Below are positions 19,174-27,829 of a stretch of 64,000 bases of DNA, one piece after another. The notes under the pieces are model-generated. The model was not told the origin of the DNA and did not search any database. It was given only the letters and a program-made list of their open reading frames with translations. The translations under genes and the position numbers were made by a program. Location: positions 62,001-126,000 of the forward strand of contig NZ_SOAX01000006.1 in the NCBI RefSeq assembly GCF_004364635.1. Reading direction: 5' to 3'. This stretch comes from Halospina denitrificans (GTDB lineage Bacteria; Pseudomonadota; Gammaproteobacteria; Pseudomonadales; Oleiphilaceae). Positions within the stretch are counted from its first letter, which is position 1; every line of letters starts with the position of its first letter.

Positions 19174-21660
19174 CTACTGTTCGGACTGTTCCGGTACCGG
19201 TACGCTGACGTTGGTTACCTGCAGGATGGACTGGCGAAGCTCCGAACTCAGCACAAGTCGGGCCTCCTCCGCGACTTCCTCCAGTCCTGAACGGTAGGAG
19301 AGACGGCCTTCGTCATCGGTCTTGAGAATGCCGTTCGCCTGTAGGTTGGCGATGAAGTTCCGGAACAGGGTCTTGTCGAAAAATTCCGGCGCATTCAGGC
19401 CAAACAGCACGGACACGCGTTCCGCCAGCAGTGTGGACTGCTCCTCCAGCTCCTCGGCGGTAATCGCGTTGGACCCGAACTTCCTGAGGATCGCGATGCT
19501 CAGGTAGTAGCGCTGCAGCGTCTGGATGATCCCGTGAGAGAGGATGCTCAGGCGGACCACGTCCGCGGTGCCGGGCGCGGGCCGGTAAAGGAGGTTGCCC
19601 TCGGCCACCAGAAGCCCTTCATCCACCAGGCGGTCAATCCAGTCATTGAGTATCCCGTCGATGGAGGCCGGGTCCCACCGCAGGAAGAGTTCCGACCGTA
19701 TGTAGGGATAGATGGAGCGGGCCAGGAAAATCAGGCGTTCGCGTTCCAGGGAACTGTTGTTCTCGAACAGGCTCGCGATCAGTGCCGGAATCGCAAAAAG
19801 ATGCTGCACGTTGTTCCGGTAGTAGGTCATCAGCACCGCATGGCGCCCCTCCAGCATGATGATGTCGCCCAGCCTCTGGCGACGGCGGACAATCAGGCCC
19901 ATCTTCTCGTTATAGGCAATCCAGTCCGCTCCGCTTCCTTCCGGGAAGGTCATCCGGTCGCTGTAGGGCTGTTGGCGGAGAAGGTTGCACAGATCCTCCA
20001 TCAGCTGGGCCAGCAGGCGTTCGTCCATGGCCAGCCGCTCGGTGGCGAGCATGACGGTGGCCAGCAGGTTCACCGGATTGAGCGCGGCGGCCTCGTTGAT
20101 GCGTGTGACCGTCTGCCTGGCGAGATCATTGACCACCGAGGGGAGCCACTCGGGCCTGTAGTCTTCATCATAGCTCTCGGTGCGCCAGCCCGGTCTCTGC
20201 TCGTCGAGCACCTCTGCGAGCTGGATGGGCTGCCCGAAGTTCACCGAGACCTGGCCAAAGGAGCGCTTCAGGTTCCGTACCGAGCGCACCAGGCCGAGCA
20301 GCCCTTCCTTTTTCTTGCGGGTGCCCTGGAGCTCGCCCAGATAGGATCCCCCTTCCAGGACCTTTTCATAGCCGAAGTAGACGGGGACGAACACAATGGG
20401 CTTGCGCGGATCGCGCAGGAAACTGCGAACCGTCATCGAGAGCATGCCGGGCCGTGGCTGCAGGGTCCGGCCGGTACGGCTGCGCCCGCCCTCGACGAAA
20501 TATTCAACCGAGAAACCCCGGGTGAACATCACGTGCATGTATTCATTGAACACCGCCGAATAGAGCGGGTTATCCCGAAAGCTGCGGCGCATGAAAAAGG
20601 CGCCGCCGCGTCTCAGCAGGGGGCCGATGATCGGCATGTTCAGGTTGATGCCAGCAGCGATGTGCGGTGGCATCAGACCGTTCTTGTAGAGAACATAGGA
20701 CAACAGCAGGTAATCAATGTGCGAGCGGTGACTGGGCACATAGACAACGGCATTGTCCTGGGCCGCTTCCTGGGCGGTTTCGATGTTGTTGATCCGGATC
20801 CCGTCATAGAGACGGTTCCAGAGCCAGCTGAGTACCACCTCCAGAAAGCGGATGGTCGCCATGGAAAAGTTGGAGGCAATCTCGTGGGCATATTTCAGCG
20901 CCCGGTCCCGGGCTTTGAGCCGGGGGATGTTTTCGTGCTCCGCGGTTTCACGGATAGCCTTTTTGACCGGCTGGCTGCGCACCAGGGAGTTAACCAGGGT
21001 CCGCCTGTGGGACAGGTCCGGTCCGATGACGGCCTGACGGACGCGACGGAAGTGGACCCGCAGAACGCGCGCGAGTTTGCGCTGGGCCAGCTCTTCGTTG
21101 GGGGATTCGGCAATGGCGTCTTTCAGCGAGAACGGCCGGCTGAACTGGACGAAGAGGTTTCGGCCGTGGATCAGGATGGTGAAAAACTTCTGCAGCGGCC
21201 CGGTGACCGACCAGCTGTCGGCCAGGATGATCTTAAGCAGCGAGCGCTCCTTGTCCGGGGAACGTCCCCAGAAGAGCGAGACCGGCACGATCTGGACATC
21301 CAGCGAGGGTTCGTTGACGCTCAGGTTTACAAGCTCCCTGAGACGAGGCGTCATGGTCGGCGGTTGCCGCCGCCGCCTGATTCGTACGCGGCGGTAATAG
21401 AGGAAAAAGAAAGACCGACGCGGGCCTCCCGGGACACTCAGTCGCTGCTCTGCTGATGGCAGGCCGGCCCGCCTCAGTTCCTGCTCCAGAACCAGGCGGC
21501 TGGAAAGGGAATTGTGCTGGATGACGTAGCAGACCGGCTTTTCCGGATCCAGGTCGAGCTGGTCGCGGCTGGCGCCGACCACTTTGCTGCGGACCCACAG
21601 GTAAAGAAATTTGCGCAGCAGAGTTAATAGGAGGCTCGTCAATCCCGTCAAGGAACGCAT
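19174..21660 (-). CDS. plsB: Glycerol-3-phosphate 1-O-acyltransferase
   Basis: Inner-membrane enzyme that acylates sn-glycerol 3-phosphate at position 1 (acyl-CoA or acyl-ACP donor), the first step of phospholipid synthesis. 828 residues (E. coli PlsB 807). The four acyltransferase blocks are present in order: VPSHRSHIDYLLLSY with the catalytic H311-x4-D316, GGAFFMRRSF, FVEGGRSRTGR and PIVFVPVYFGYEKV. GGGAG stands 7 bases before the ATG. Single gene, convergent with rsmJ and divergent from nudC. Confidence 0.97.
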   Translation of the reverse strand: MRSLTGLTSLLLTLLRKFLYLWVRSKVVGASRDQLDLDPEKPVCYVIQHNSLSSRLVLEQELRRAGLPSAEQRLSVPGGPRRSFFFLYYRRVRIRRRRQPPTMTPRLRELVNLSVNEPSLDVQIVPVSLFWGRSPDKERSLLKIILADSWSVTGPLQKFFTILIHGRNLFVQFSRPFSLKDAIAESPNEELAQRKLARVLRVHFRRVRQAVIGPDLSHRRTLVNSLVRSQPVKKAIRETAEHENIPRLKARDRALKYAHEIASNFSMATIRFLEVVLSWLWNRLYDGIRINNIETAQEAAQDNAVVYVPSHRSHIDYLLLSYVLYKNGLMPPHIAAGINLNMPIIGPLLRRGGAFFMRRSFRDNPLYSAVFNEYMHVMFTRGFSVEYFVEGGRSRTGRTLQPRPGMLSMTVRSFLRDPRKPIVFVPVYFGYEKVLEGGSYLGELQGTRKKKEGLLGLVRSVRNLKRSFGQVSVNFGQPIQLAEVLDEQRPGWRTESYDEDYRPEWLPSVVNDLARQTVTRINEAAALNPVNLLATVMLATERLAMDERLLAQLMEDLCNLLRQQPYSDRMTFPEGSGADWIAYNEKMGLIVRRRQRLGDIIMLEGRHAVLMTYYRNNVQHLFAIPALIASLFENNSSLERERLIFLARSIYPYIRSELFLRWDPASIDGILNDWIDRLVDEGLLVAEGNLLYRPAPGTADVVRLSILSHGIIQTLQRYYLSIAILRKFGSNAITAEELEEQSTLLAERVSVLFGLNAPEFFDKTLFRNFIANLQANGILKTDDEGRLSYRSGLEEVAEEARLVLSSELRQSILQVTNVSVPVPEQSEQ

Positions 21661-21789
21661 TCCAGCTCCCGAGTCGTTGGTGTTGAGTGCAGCTTACAGC
21701 AGGCCAAGTCTACTTGCTCGCGAAGTCGGGGCAAAGTATAAAGCGGCTCCTGCCTTGTGGGGTCTTCGGGGTGGGATTATAGTTCGTGC

Positions 21790-22599
21790 ATGAGTGAAAT
21801 CACGGAATTTGTAGCGGAACCGTTACCAGAGGCGCCAGCCGAGCATGACCGTATCCTTCTGTTCGATGACGCCTTCAACCTCTGTCCCAGCCCCGATGGC
21901 GGTATCTGGTGGCCCCGTGAGGGGTTTGCCGGGATTGTCCCGCCTCCGGAACTGCTGCCGGTGGGACGGATTGGTGAACGCCGGGTTCTGGCTGCCCGCG
22001 TTGGCGATGAGCGCGAGGATGCCCTGTCGCTGCGGTCGCTTTTCGGTGAAACCGATGCGGCGGAACGCGCGGCGCTGGGGGCGGCAAAGCAACGACTCCA
22101 GTGGGTCTGGGATCACCGTTTCTGTGGCCGCTGTGGCCGGCAAACCAGGTGGCATGAAGGCGAGTACGCGCTGTATTGCGCCCATTGCGAGCGCCGACAT
22201 TATCCGCGCTTGTCTCCCTGTATCATCATTGCCATACGAAACGGGGACTGGCTGCTTCTGGGGCGGAGTCACCGACACCCACCGGACCTCTGGTCTCTGA
22301 TTGCCGGCTTCATCGAACCCGGGGAATCGGCAGAACAGGCGGTGGCGAGGGAAGTGGCGGAGGAAACCGGGATTGCGGTAACGAATGTCCGTTATCAGGG
22401 CTCGGAAAGCTGGCCTTTCCCGCATCAGTTGATGCTGGGTTATGTGGCCGATTTTGCCGGTGGGGAACTGCAGCGTGCCGAGGATGAACTGGCCGGGCTG
22501 GATTGGTTCCATCGTGATGCGTTGCCGCGGGTGCCCGGCGACTGGACCATTGCCGGGCGGTTGATCCGCCTGGTGGCCGGGGGGGAGTCGGATGCCTGA
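21790..22599 (+). CDS. nudC: NADH pyrophosphatase / RNA deNADding hydrolase NudC
   Basis: Nudix hydrolase that splits NAD(H) and removes NAD caps from RNA. The chosen ATG gives 269 residues (E. coli 257). Four zinc cysteines occur as CGRC and CAHC (FCGRCGRQ...YCAHCERRHYP). The Nudix box is GFIEPGESAEQAVAREVAEE and the NudC-specific motif is SESWPFPHQLMLGY, close to the SQPWPFP consensus. An open frame to 21757 adds 11 residues without support. Its 3' end overlaps murI by 8 bases. Confidence 0.94.
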   Translation: MSEITEFVAEPLPEAPAEHDRILLFDDAFNLCPSPDGGIWWPREGFAGIVPPPELLPVGRIGERRVLAARVGDEREDALSLRSLFGETDAAERAALGAAKQRLQWVWDHRFCGRCGRQTRWHEGEYALYCAHCERRHYPRLSPCIIIAIRNGDWLLLGRSHRHPPDLWSLIAGFIEPGESAEQAVAREVAEETGIAVTNVRYQGSESWPFPHQLMLGYVADFAGGELQRAEDELAGLDWFHRDALPRVPGDWTIAGRLIRLVAGGESDA

Positions 22600-23449
22600 G
22601 GGTCGTCCGCGTATCCTGCTGTTTGACAGCGGCATGGGCGGGCTGAGCATCGCCCGTTCTCTGTGGCGTCATTTACCCGGCCTCGGCATCGTGTATCTCG
22701 CTGATAATGCCCGATTTCCCTATGGCGACCGTTCCGAGGGCGAAGTGGTTGAACGCTGTGTGGCTCTTGTGGAACATACCCTGGCGGAATACCCCTGTGA
22801 TGTTGTCGTGGTTGCCTGCAACACGGCGAGCACAGTGGTCCTCCCGGAACTCAGGGCTCGGATTGGCCAGCCCGTGGTCGGCGTTGTGCCGGCGATCAAG
22901 CCTGCCGCTGCCATGAGCGGCAACCGTCGAATCGGGCTGTTGGCGACGCCAGCGACGGTAGACCGACCCTACCTGCAGCGATTGATTGATGATTATGCCT
23001 CGGACTGCGAGATCATCCGTGTGGGCAGTTCCGAGTTGGTTCGACTGGCGGAGGACAGTCTGGAGACGGGAGCAGTTGCCGGGCACCGGGTCGAGCCCAT
23101 CCTGGCTCCGTTCATTCGCGGTGGCGTTGATACCGTCGTCCTGGGGTGTACCCACTTCCCACTGATTCGTGAGTCCCTGATGGCGGCCATGCCTGGAGAC
23201 ATTGCCTGGGTGGATTCCGGAGGAGCTATTGCCCGTCGGGTGGAGCAGCTTCTCCGTGATATGGGAACCGCGCACGTAAGCGGGCGAAGCGCGATGGAGG
23301 CGTTTTTGCTGACCGGCGCGGCGCCATCAGGCCTGGAGGCCTGGATGGACCGTGCCGGCACTGAGCACGGCGTTGAAATGCCGCGTCAGAGCAGCCGAGT
23401 CAGCTTGAACATGGCGAGAAACTCAAGCATCGGCAAAGCGGGGCGGTGA
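22592..23449 (+). CDS. murI: Glutamate racemase
   Basis: Supplies D-glutamate for peptidoglycan. 285 residues with the two-cysteine, cofactor-independent mechanism: FDSGMGGLS near the N-terminus (D12, S13), the first catalytic cysteine in VVACNTASTVVLPELR and the second in VLGCTHFPLIRE. The start overlaps nudC by 8 bases, so they are coupled. The 3' end overlaps the convergent DUF2156 gene by 64 bases, an unusually long tail-to-tail overlap; the last 20 or so residues of MurI are not part of the usual conserved fold. Confidence 0.95.
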   Translation: MPEGRPRILLFDSGMGGLSIARSLWRHLPGLGIVYLADNARFPYGDRSEGEVVERCVALVEHTLAEYPCDVVVVACNTASTVVLPELRARIGQPVVGVVPAIKPAAAMSGNRRIGLLATPATVDRPYLQRLIDDYASDCEIIRVGSSELVRLAEDSLETGAVAGHRVEPILAPFIRGGVDTVVLGCTHFPLIRESLMAAMPGDIAWVDSGGAIARRVEQLLRDMGTAHVSGRSAMEAFLLTGAAPSGLEAWMDRAGTEHGVEMPRQSSRVSLNMARNSSIGKAGR

Positions 23450-24393
23450 CAGCAGTATGTCTTTTCAACGTCGCCCCGGAACCGAGACTTGGTGAACTCG
23501 AGCCCCTTGAAGTTATAGAACATGTTGCCGTGCTGATAGACCTTCCGGCAAAGTCCCTTGAGCATGCGGCTCTCCTGGGGCTCATTCTCGTCATGGAGGC
23601 TCAGCGGGATCAGACCCAGGTCCAAATAGGGCACGCCTTCGGCCTGGAAGACTTCCATGGCGTGTGCCATCACGGCATAGAAAATACCCTGACGGAAATT
23701 GGCATTGGCCCGGGAAATATTGGGCACGTAGCTGACGATCTCGTTTCTGTAGTAAATCGGGTCAAAGTAGATGAAGCCAACCGCCTTGCCATCCTGATAG
23801 GCATAGAAATGGCGCTCGTTTTCCCGGTATTCCATGTGCATTGGCCGGATCAGGAAGCGGATTTCCTTGCTTTTGACCTTGCGGGTCTTGATCCAGGCGT
23901 CGGAAATCTCGCGGGTGTGGTCATCACTGAAACGTTCCTGAACGGTAATGCCCGCCTCTTCCGCGCGGTTGAGCGCCGTCCGGATCACCTGCTTCTTCTT
24001 GCCCTTCAGCGACCACTTGCTGAGATCGACCCGGGCTTCCGAGCCGAACTGGGTGCCGTAGTAACCGAAGCGATTGGAGAGAATGTCCACAACCGGGCGT
24101 GATACCTGGATGTAGGAGACATTGGAGACGCTGCGCTCGAAACGTGAGATCAGGAATTCACGATGCTCTGGGGCGCACACCGGGTCGGAAAGCACGAAGT
24201 TCATGCCCCACTTCTTCATGTAGCCGATGTAGCCAACGCCCGGCACGTCGAAATAGTGCATGCCCGGCTGCAGAGTGGAAAAGGATTGCGAATGCCCACC
24301 GTGCTGCTTCAGCAGATCCACGCGTTCCGCAAAGGACATGGGGCCTTCGGGGAGGTCGTGGATGCCATCAAGGGTCAGGGTCTGGTGTGTCAT
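23386..24393 (-). CDS. DUF2156 (LPG-synthase C-terminal-like) protein
   Basis: 335 residues of the GNAT-like fold found in the C-terminal domain of aminoacyl-phosphatidylglycerol synthases (MprF) and in stand-alone DUF2156 proteins. Typical pieces are GMHYFDVPGVGYIGYMKKWG, VLSDPVCAPEHR, GKKKQVIRTALNRAEEAG and YLDLGLIPLS near the C-terminus. There is no membrane flippase domain. AGGAGG lies 9 bases before the ATG. It is downstream of, and in the same direction as, a SAM methyltransferase (61-base gap). By family it may transfer an aminoacyl group from tRNA to a lipid or another acceptor; the substrate cannot be read from the sequence. Confidence 0.8.
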   Translation of the reverse strand: MTHQTLTLDGIHDLPEGPMSFAERVDLLKQHGGHSQSFSTLQPGMHYFDVPGVGYIGYMKKWGMNFVLSDPVCAPEHREFLISRFERSVSNVSYIQVSRPVVDILSNRFGYYGTQFGSEARVDLSKWSLKGKKKQVIRTALNRAEEAGITVQERFSDDHTREISDAWIKTRKVKSKEIRFLIRPMHMEYRENERHFYAYQDGKAVGFIYFDPIYYRNEIVSYVPNISRANANFRQGIFYAVMAHAMEVFQAEGVPYLDLGLIPLSLHDENEPQESRMLKGLCRKVYQHGNMFYNFKGLEFTKSRFRGDVEKTYCCHRPALPMLEFLAMFKLTRLL

Positions 24394-24454
24394 GGTTCTG
24401 TTCCTCCTGTGCCGGCCCCGATGGGCAGCGATTCATGCTTCTTTTTATTCCGTT

Positions 24455-25108
24455 CTAACCACGCTTCTCGGCGAGAATTGACCAGTAACAGTTGATGTTC
24501 AGCAGTGAGAAACGCTTCTTGTCGCGAATTTCCAGGCCGAGGTTCTCCAGATGCTCCGGGTAGTTGTAGACCTGGTGGAAGGCGTTGTTGGTGAACAGCC
24601 AGAAGATGAAAACCGCGGTGTACCAGTAGGCCTTCTTGAAGAGTCGCGCCAGGATGTTGCCCGTGGGGTAGATGAAATCGCCCACGACCAGTTGGGCGCG
24701 TGGCTTGCCGAGACTGATCAGGTGCCTGAGTACCTCGACCATCCTTGGTTCATCGAAGACATTGAGGAAGAAATTGGCGACCACCATGTCATAACTCTCA
24801 TGTTCATCGATGTTCATGATGTCGTCATGGATGGTGCGAACACTGAGTTCGGGCGCTTCCGATTCCAGCAGCTCGCGGAACTTGCGGAGCATGGTTTCCG
24901 ACAGGTCGACGACGGTTACATCCGCGCCGAGCTGTGCCGCCCGCAGTGCATCCCGTCCGTGGCCAACGCCCGCAATGAGGATACGATCTCCGGGTTTGAC
25001 GTTGTTGGCATCCAGCATTGCGGTCTTACAGTCCTGAATGCTTTTGCCGCTGTATAGATTGCTCAGAAAATCGTAAACCGGGCCGATGTGCTTGTATTTG
25101 TCCTGCAT
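24455..25108 (-). CDS. Class I SAM-dependent methyltransferase, UbiE/PmtA-like
   Basis: 217 residues. It opens with YKHIGPVYDFLSNLYSGKSI, the kind of N-terminal amphipathic segment seen in UbiE and phospholipid N-methyltransferases, followed by the SAM-binding ILIAGVGHGRDALRAAQLGA and VTVVDLSETMLRKFRELL. Residues about 160-180 (KAYWYTAVFIFWLFTNNAF) are aromatic and hydrophobic, suggesting membrane association. It is first in a two-gene unit with the DUF2156 gene. The substrate is unknown; a lipid head group is a fair guess from the neighbour and the membrane-loving segment. Confidence 0.75.
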   Translation of the reverse strand: MQDKYKHIGPVYDFLSNLYSGKSIQDCKTAMLDANNVKPGDRILIAGVGHGRDALRAAQLGADVTVVDLSETMLRKFRELLESEAPELSVRTIHDDIMNIDEHESYDMVVANFFLNVFDEPRMVEVLRHLISLGKPRAQLVVGDFIYPTGNILARLFKKAYWYTAVFIFWLFTNNAFHQVYNYPEHLENLGLEIRDKKRFSLLNINCYWSILAEKRG

Positions 25109-25346
25109 GGTCGGTACTGCCAGCCTTGTTTTGGGTCTGTCGGAGGAATGGGTGCGTCTCCGAATGTGATTCCATGCTAAACAAGGGCAAGCGTTACTGC
25201 TGTGTAACAGGCCGCATTTTTATGGTGCGCGAGTTAACGGAATGGCCAAAAAAACCAAAATTAATCAATAAATTATTATGATTGTCAGACAATACGTTAG
25301 GGTAATGTTCTACAATCGGTTTGGGTGGGAGGGCAGGGTGGACCCG
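25109..25346. other. AT-rich intergenic region upstream of the methyltransferase gene
   Basis: 238 bases between two minus-strand genes, visibly richer in A and T than its surroundings (for example 25245-25285). It should contain the promoter for the methyltransferase/DUF2156 pair. The one structured signal seen is a 13-base inverted repeat at 25281-25293. No convincing small gene or intrinsic terminator was found. Confidence 0.5.
25281..25293. promoter_or_regulatory. 13-base inverted repeat, possible operator
   Basis: ATTGTCAGACAAT is a perfect inverted repeat around a single central base. It lies in the AT-rich region 173-185 bases upstream of the methyltransferase start. TTGTCnGACAA resembles sites bound by FCD-type GntR regulators, but no such regulator is encoded nearby, so the assignment is only suggestive. 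Confidence 0.35.
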
Positions 25347-27503
25347 TCAGCTTACTCCTGAATAGCGGGCCAGGGGGGCCTTGGCGGAGGGCAGTTCAAG
25401 CCAGTCGACCGGGCGGGCATCACCGAAGTAATAGCCCTGAACACTGTCACACCCGAGCTCGCGCAGGTAGCTCAGCTGTCCCTGGGTTTCCACGCCCTCG
25501 GCGATGATGTCGAGCTTGAGCCCGCGCGCCATGGCGACAATGGCATTGACGATGCAGGCGCCTTCCTCGCCGTGGCGGATGTCCCGGATAAAGCTCTGGT
25601 CCACCTTAAGGGTATGAATGGGCAGTCGGTGCAGATAATTGAGGGACGAGTAACCGGTGCCGAAGTCATCAATAGCAACCCGTACGCCATAACTCGAAAG
25701 CTGGTCCAGCTTGCGGCTGATCGGTTCAAGATCGTTGATGATCATGTTCTCTGTGATCTCAATCTCAAGCTTTTCCGGAGGCAGGTCATAGTAGTCCAGC
25801 TTCTGGAGCAGGAGCTCCACGAACCTGGGGTGCTCAACCTGCATGGGAGAGAAGTTGACGGAAAGGCGCAGGTCCTCGTCCGCATCCCTGAGCCAGGGTC
25901 TCATCTCGCGACAGGCCGTTGCCAGCACCCACTCGCTCAGGTCTCCAATAAGGCGGGTCTCCTCCGCGAGGGGCAGGAACTCGCCCGGGTGAAGCAGCCC
26001 GCGTGTGGGGTGCTGCCAGCGTACCAGTGCCTCGAAACCGCGGCACAGTCCCGTTCGCAGGTTGACCTGGGGTTGATAGAACACGCGAAGCTCGCCGGCC
26101 TGGAGCGCCCTTCGGAGGTCCCGTTCCAGGCCCAATCGATAGGTTGTGTTGACGTTCATGGATTCGCTGAAGAACTGGTACCCGTCCTTGCCGCGCCCCT
26201 TGACGTGGTACATGGCGACGTCGGCCTGCTGGACCAGCTCCTCAAGGCCCGACCCCGAATCCGGATACATGGAGATGCCAATGCTTACACCGACGAACAC
26301 CTCGTGTTCACCCAGCTTGAAGGGCGTTTTCAGTGCGTCCATCAGTTTGCGGGCAATGGTGCGGGCATCTTCGGTGTTATGGATTTCGGGCAGCAGCAGG
26401 GTGAACTCATCCCCGCCAAAACGGGACAGGGTGTCTCCCTGGCGAAGGCAGCCTTCCAGGCGCTGGGTGACGGCCTGTAACAGACGGTCCCCCATGGCAT
26501 GGCCCAGGGTGTCATTAATGACCTTGAAACGGTCCAGGTCGATGAACATTATCGCCAGTTTCTGATGGTTGCGTTCGGCCTGGGAGATGCTCAGGCCCAG
26601 GCGATCCTTGAACAGGGCCCGGTTGGGGAGGCGGGTCAGCAGGTCATGGTAAGCCTGGAAGTTGATGAAGGCTTCCGCTTCCTTGCGTTCGGTGATATCA
26701 CGGGCGGTACCGTAAATCTGGCGGATATGGATGCCGTTTTCCGCCTCCTTGGTGACCGGAAAGGCCGTTACCTCAAAATGGCGGTTGCCGCGGGCGCTGC
26801 CACGGGACTTGAGGCGAAGTTCAATGGTTCTCGGGTTCTCGGCCGAAATTGAGGGATCCCGGAATGCCCAGTCCGCACGCCCCAGATCCTGGTCCTCAAT
26901 CAGGTGCCGGATGTGGCGGCCCTGAAGGTCGGACGGCCGGTATCCCAGAAGGCTTTCCACCTTACTGTTGAGGAACTGGAAATGCCCCCAGCCATCCAGC
27001 ATGAAGACGATGTCTGGGGAGCTGTTGACTATGTAGCGGTGCAGCTGCTCGGACTGGTGGAGCCGGGACCGGGCCTCTTCGTGGGACTGTTCGAGGTTCC
27101 GGGTTTCAAGGACGCTGGCGACGGTCGCCGTGAGTTCCTCGGCGTCGTAGGGTTTTCTCAGGTAATCGTAGGCGCCGCGACGCAGTGCACGGCTGATGGA
27201 CTTGAAAGACGTGTCGCCACTGATAACCACCACGGCCGTGTCGATGCCGCTGTGATGCATGAAGGTGATTACGTCCTGGCCATGCATGTCGGGAAGGCGC
27301 AGATCCAGAAGCACGAGTCCATACTGACCCGTTAGCAGTTTCTGGCACGCCTGTTCGCCCGTAGCGGCCATGTCGGCTTGATGACCGTGATGCTGGAGCA
27401 GTTGCGTGATGCTGGCAAGCACATCCTGATCATCATCAACAACCAGCAGGGATGCCTGGCCTGCGGACGTTGTGCCACTGTTATCGTTATTATCGAGGCT
27501 CAT
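25347..27503 (-). CDS. Cyclic di-GMP protein with REC, PAS, GGDEF and EAL domains
   Basis: 718 residues from the ATG at 27503; a TTG 36 bases upstream is less likely. Order: receiver domain (about 19-130) with D67 in LVLLDLRLPDMHG and K117 in YLRKPY; PAS domain (about 158-275); GGDEF domain with an intact active site (363-367, SRFGGDEFTLLLP); EAL domain with EALVRWQHP (491-493) and the DDFGTGYSSLNYL loop. Both catalytic motifs are complete, so either synthesis or hydrolysis of c-di-GMP is possible. No partner histidine kinase is adjacent. Cytoplasmic: no membrane segment or signal peptide. Confidence 0.92.
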   Translation of the reverse strand: MSLDNNDNSGTTSAGQASLLVVDDDQDVLASITQLLQHHGHQADMAATGEQACQKLLTGQYGLVLLDLRLPDMHGQDVITFMHHSGIDTAVVVISGDTSFKSISRALRRGAYDYLRKPYDAEELTATVASVLETRNLEQSHEEARSRLHQSEQLHRYIVNSSPDIVFMLDGWGHFQFLNSKVESLLGYRPSDLQGRHIRHLIEDQDLGRADWAFRDPSISAENPRTIELRLKSRGSARGNRHFEVTAFPVTKEAENGIHIRQIYGTARDITERKEAEAFINFQAYHDLLTRLPNRALFKDRLGLSISQAERNHQKLAIMFIDLDRFKVINDTLGHAMGDRLLQAVTQRLEGCLRQGDTLSRFGGDEFTLLLPEIHNTEDARTIARKLMDALKTPFKLGEHEVFVGVSIGISMYPDSGSGLEELVQQADVAMYHVKGRGKDGYQFFSESMNVNTTYRLGLERDLRRALQAGELRVFYQPQVNLRTGLCRGFEALVRWQHPTRGLLHPGEFLPLAEETRLIGDLSEWVLATACREMRPWLRDADEDLRLSVNFSPMQVEHPRFVELLLQKLDYYDLPPEKLEIEITENMIINDLEPISRKLDQLSSYGVRVAIDDFGTGYSSLNYLHRLPIHTLKVDQSFIRDIRHGEEGACIVNAIVAMARGLKLDIIAEGVETQGQLSYLRELGCDSVQGYYFGDARPVDWLELPSAKAPLARYSGVS

Positions 27504-27829
27504 GGCAGTACATTGTTTATCAGTTGCCCGGGGCAACAACCGGATTCTGCCTCCGGATGGATTCAGACAGGTATTCTAGTTGTTTGACACATCAGGGCGA
27601 GGAGCAACCCTTTAAACTTTGAATCCCGTCTCACTTTATCTGTTATTCCGAAGCGTAATTCAGACCTCTTCAAAATGAAAGGCTTGATTGAGCAAGTTGA
27701 ATTTCCACTCAAGGAAACGAATCGAATCACCGGAAATAACAACTGATCAGTTCGTGATGCAGTTCTGTCCTCCGTTGATCAATCGGCGTACAATGCTGCC
27801 AGTGCGGTTGGCAGTAGCTGCGGTGTCAT
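27504..27829. other. Intergenic region between divergent genes
   Basis: 326 bases between the minus-strand c-di-GMP gene and the plus-strand ATPase gene; it must hold both promoters. It is AT-richer than the flanking genes. A TACAAT at 27789-27794 is a possible -10 element for the ATPase gene but no good -35 is found at the right distance. No small gene, hairpin terminator or repeat could be supported. Confidence 0.4.

Noticed and set aside
19534-21456. Long antisense open frame over plsB
   Set aside because: Shadow of plsB for the same reason.
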